Part shown: one piece after another, positions 63,826 through 64,000 of the stretch
How positions within the stretch are numbered: position 1 is the first letter of the stretch
How the letters are laid out: each line of letters opens with the position of its first letter
Source: Dallia pectoralis
Taxonomy: Eukaryota; Chordata; Actinopteri; Esociformes; Umbridae
Assembly: GCA_029465975.1 (NCBI GenBank)
Contig: CM055753.1
Coordinates: forward strand, 10,702,057 to 10,766,056
Length of the DNA stretch: 64,000 bases
Direction: 5' to 3'
Made by a program: the position numbers and the translations under genes
The notes under the pieces: model-generated
The model's database searches: none
Told to the model about the DNA's origin: nothing
The model's input: the letters and a program-made list of their open reading frames with translations, nothing else

Positions 63826-64000
63826 TTCTGCTTCTAAAATGACAGATACCGAGTATGCTGCTTAGAGAATAAACACACGGTAGATGATACACCTCTCCTT
63901 GTTTTTTTTCCAGAATTTGCTCACGAACAATATGTCGTCGGGAGAAATACGGAGGGCGAGAGATGACAAATGTAGAAGTAACGTTTATTATGGACGCCAG
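63826..64000 (-). promoter_or_regulatory. kpna6 5' UTR and presumed promoter edge
   Basis: Sequence upstream of the kpna6 ATG to the window end. No clear core promoter element is visible. The transcription start cannot be placed. Confidence 0.35.

Overview
The window looks like nuclear DNA of a ray-finned (teleost) fish; I cannot name the species. The reasons are five vertebrate genes with GT-AG introns, hdac1 and eif3i proteins of fish type, a Tc1-like element with the IR/DR terminal layout common in fish, and a very heavy load of (CA)n, minisatellite and larger tandem arrays. It contains no prokaryotic operon, CRISPR array or viral gene that I can support.

Layout. 1-23.3 kb: no gene I can name. 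It holds a large foldback element at the left edge and several long arrays: a 27-bp polypyrimidine array of 4.4 kb, a 42-bp array of 2.8 kb, a 14-bp array of 1.2 kb and a 44-bp array of 1.5 kb. There is one doubtful terminal exon near 17.1 kb. 23.3-25.8 kb (+): marcksl1, two exons. 28.7-35.3 kb (+): hdac1, 14 coding exons, 487 aa. 35.9-39.0 kb (-): eif3i, 10 coding exons, 325 aa. 42.2-47.8 kb (-): txlna (alpha-taxilin), 11 coding exons plus a 5' non-coding exon, 592 aa. 54.8-63.8 kb (-): kpna6 (importin alpha-7 type), 14 coding exons, 541 aa, with a decayed Tc1-like transposon in intron 12. All splice phases were followed by hand and close in frame. hdac1 and eif3i are convergent; eif3i, txlna and kpna6 run head to tail.

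The gene set is the conserved vertebrate block known from human 1p35 (KPNA6-TXLNA-EIF3I-HDAC1-MARCKSL1). The genes do not form one pathway: a membrane/actin-linked PKC substrate, a class I histone deacetylase, an eIF3 WD40 subunit, a syntaxin-binding coiled-coil protein and a nuclear import receptor.

The most interesting signal is at the exon/intron level. At three exon ends the boundary itself, including the 5' splice site, has been tandemly duplicated: hdac1 exon 9 (26 donor copies, 40-bp unit), kpna6 exon 2 (27 copies, 34-bp unit) and kpna6 exon 13 (2 copies, 44-bp unit). Each intron therefore begins with a series of near-identical decoy donors, and by my reading only the first gives the normal protein. 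A second oddity is the kpna6 exon 6 acceptor, where a (TG)n tract of about 200 nt takes the place of a normal polypyrimidine tract.
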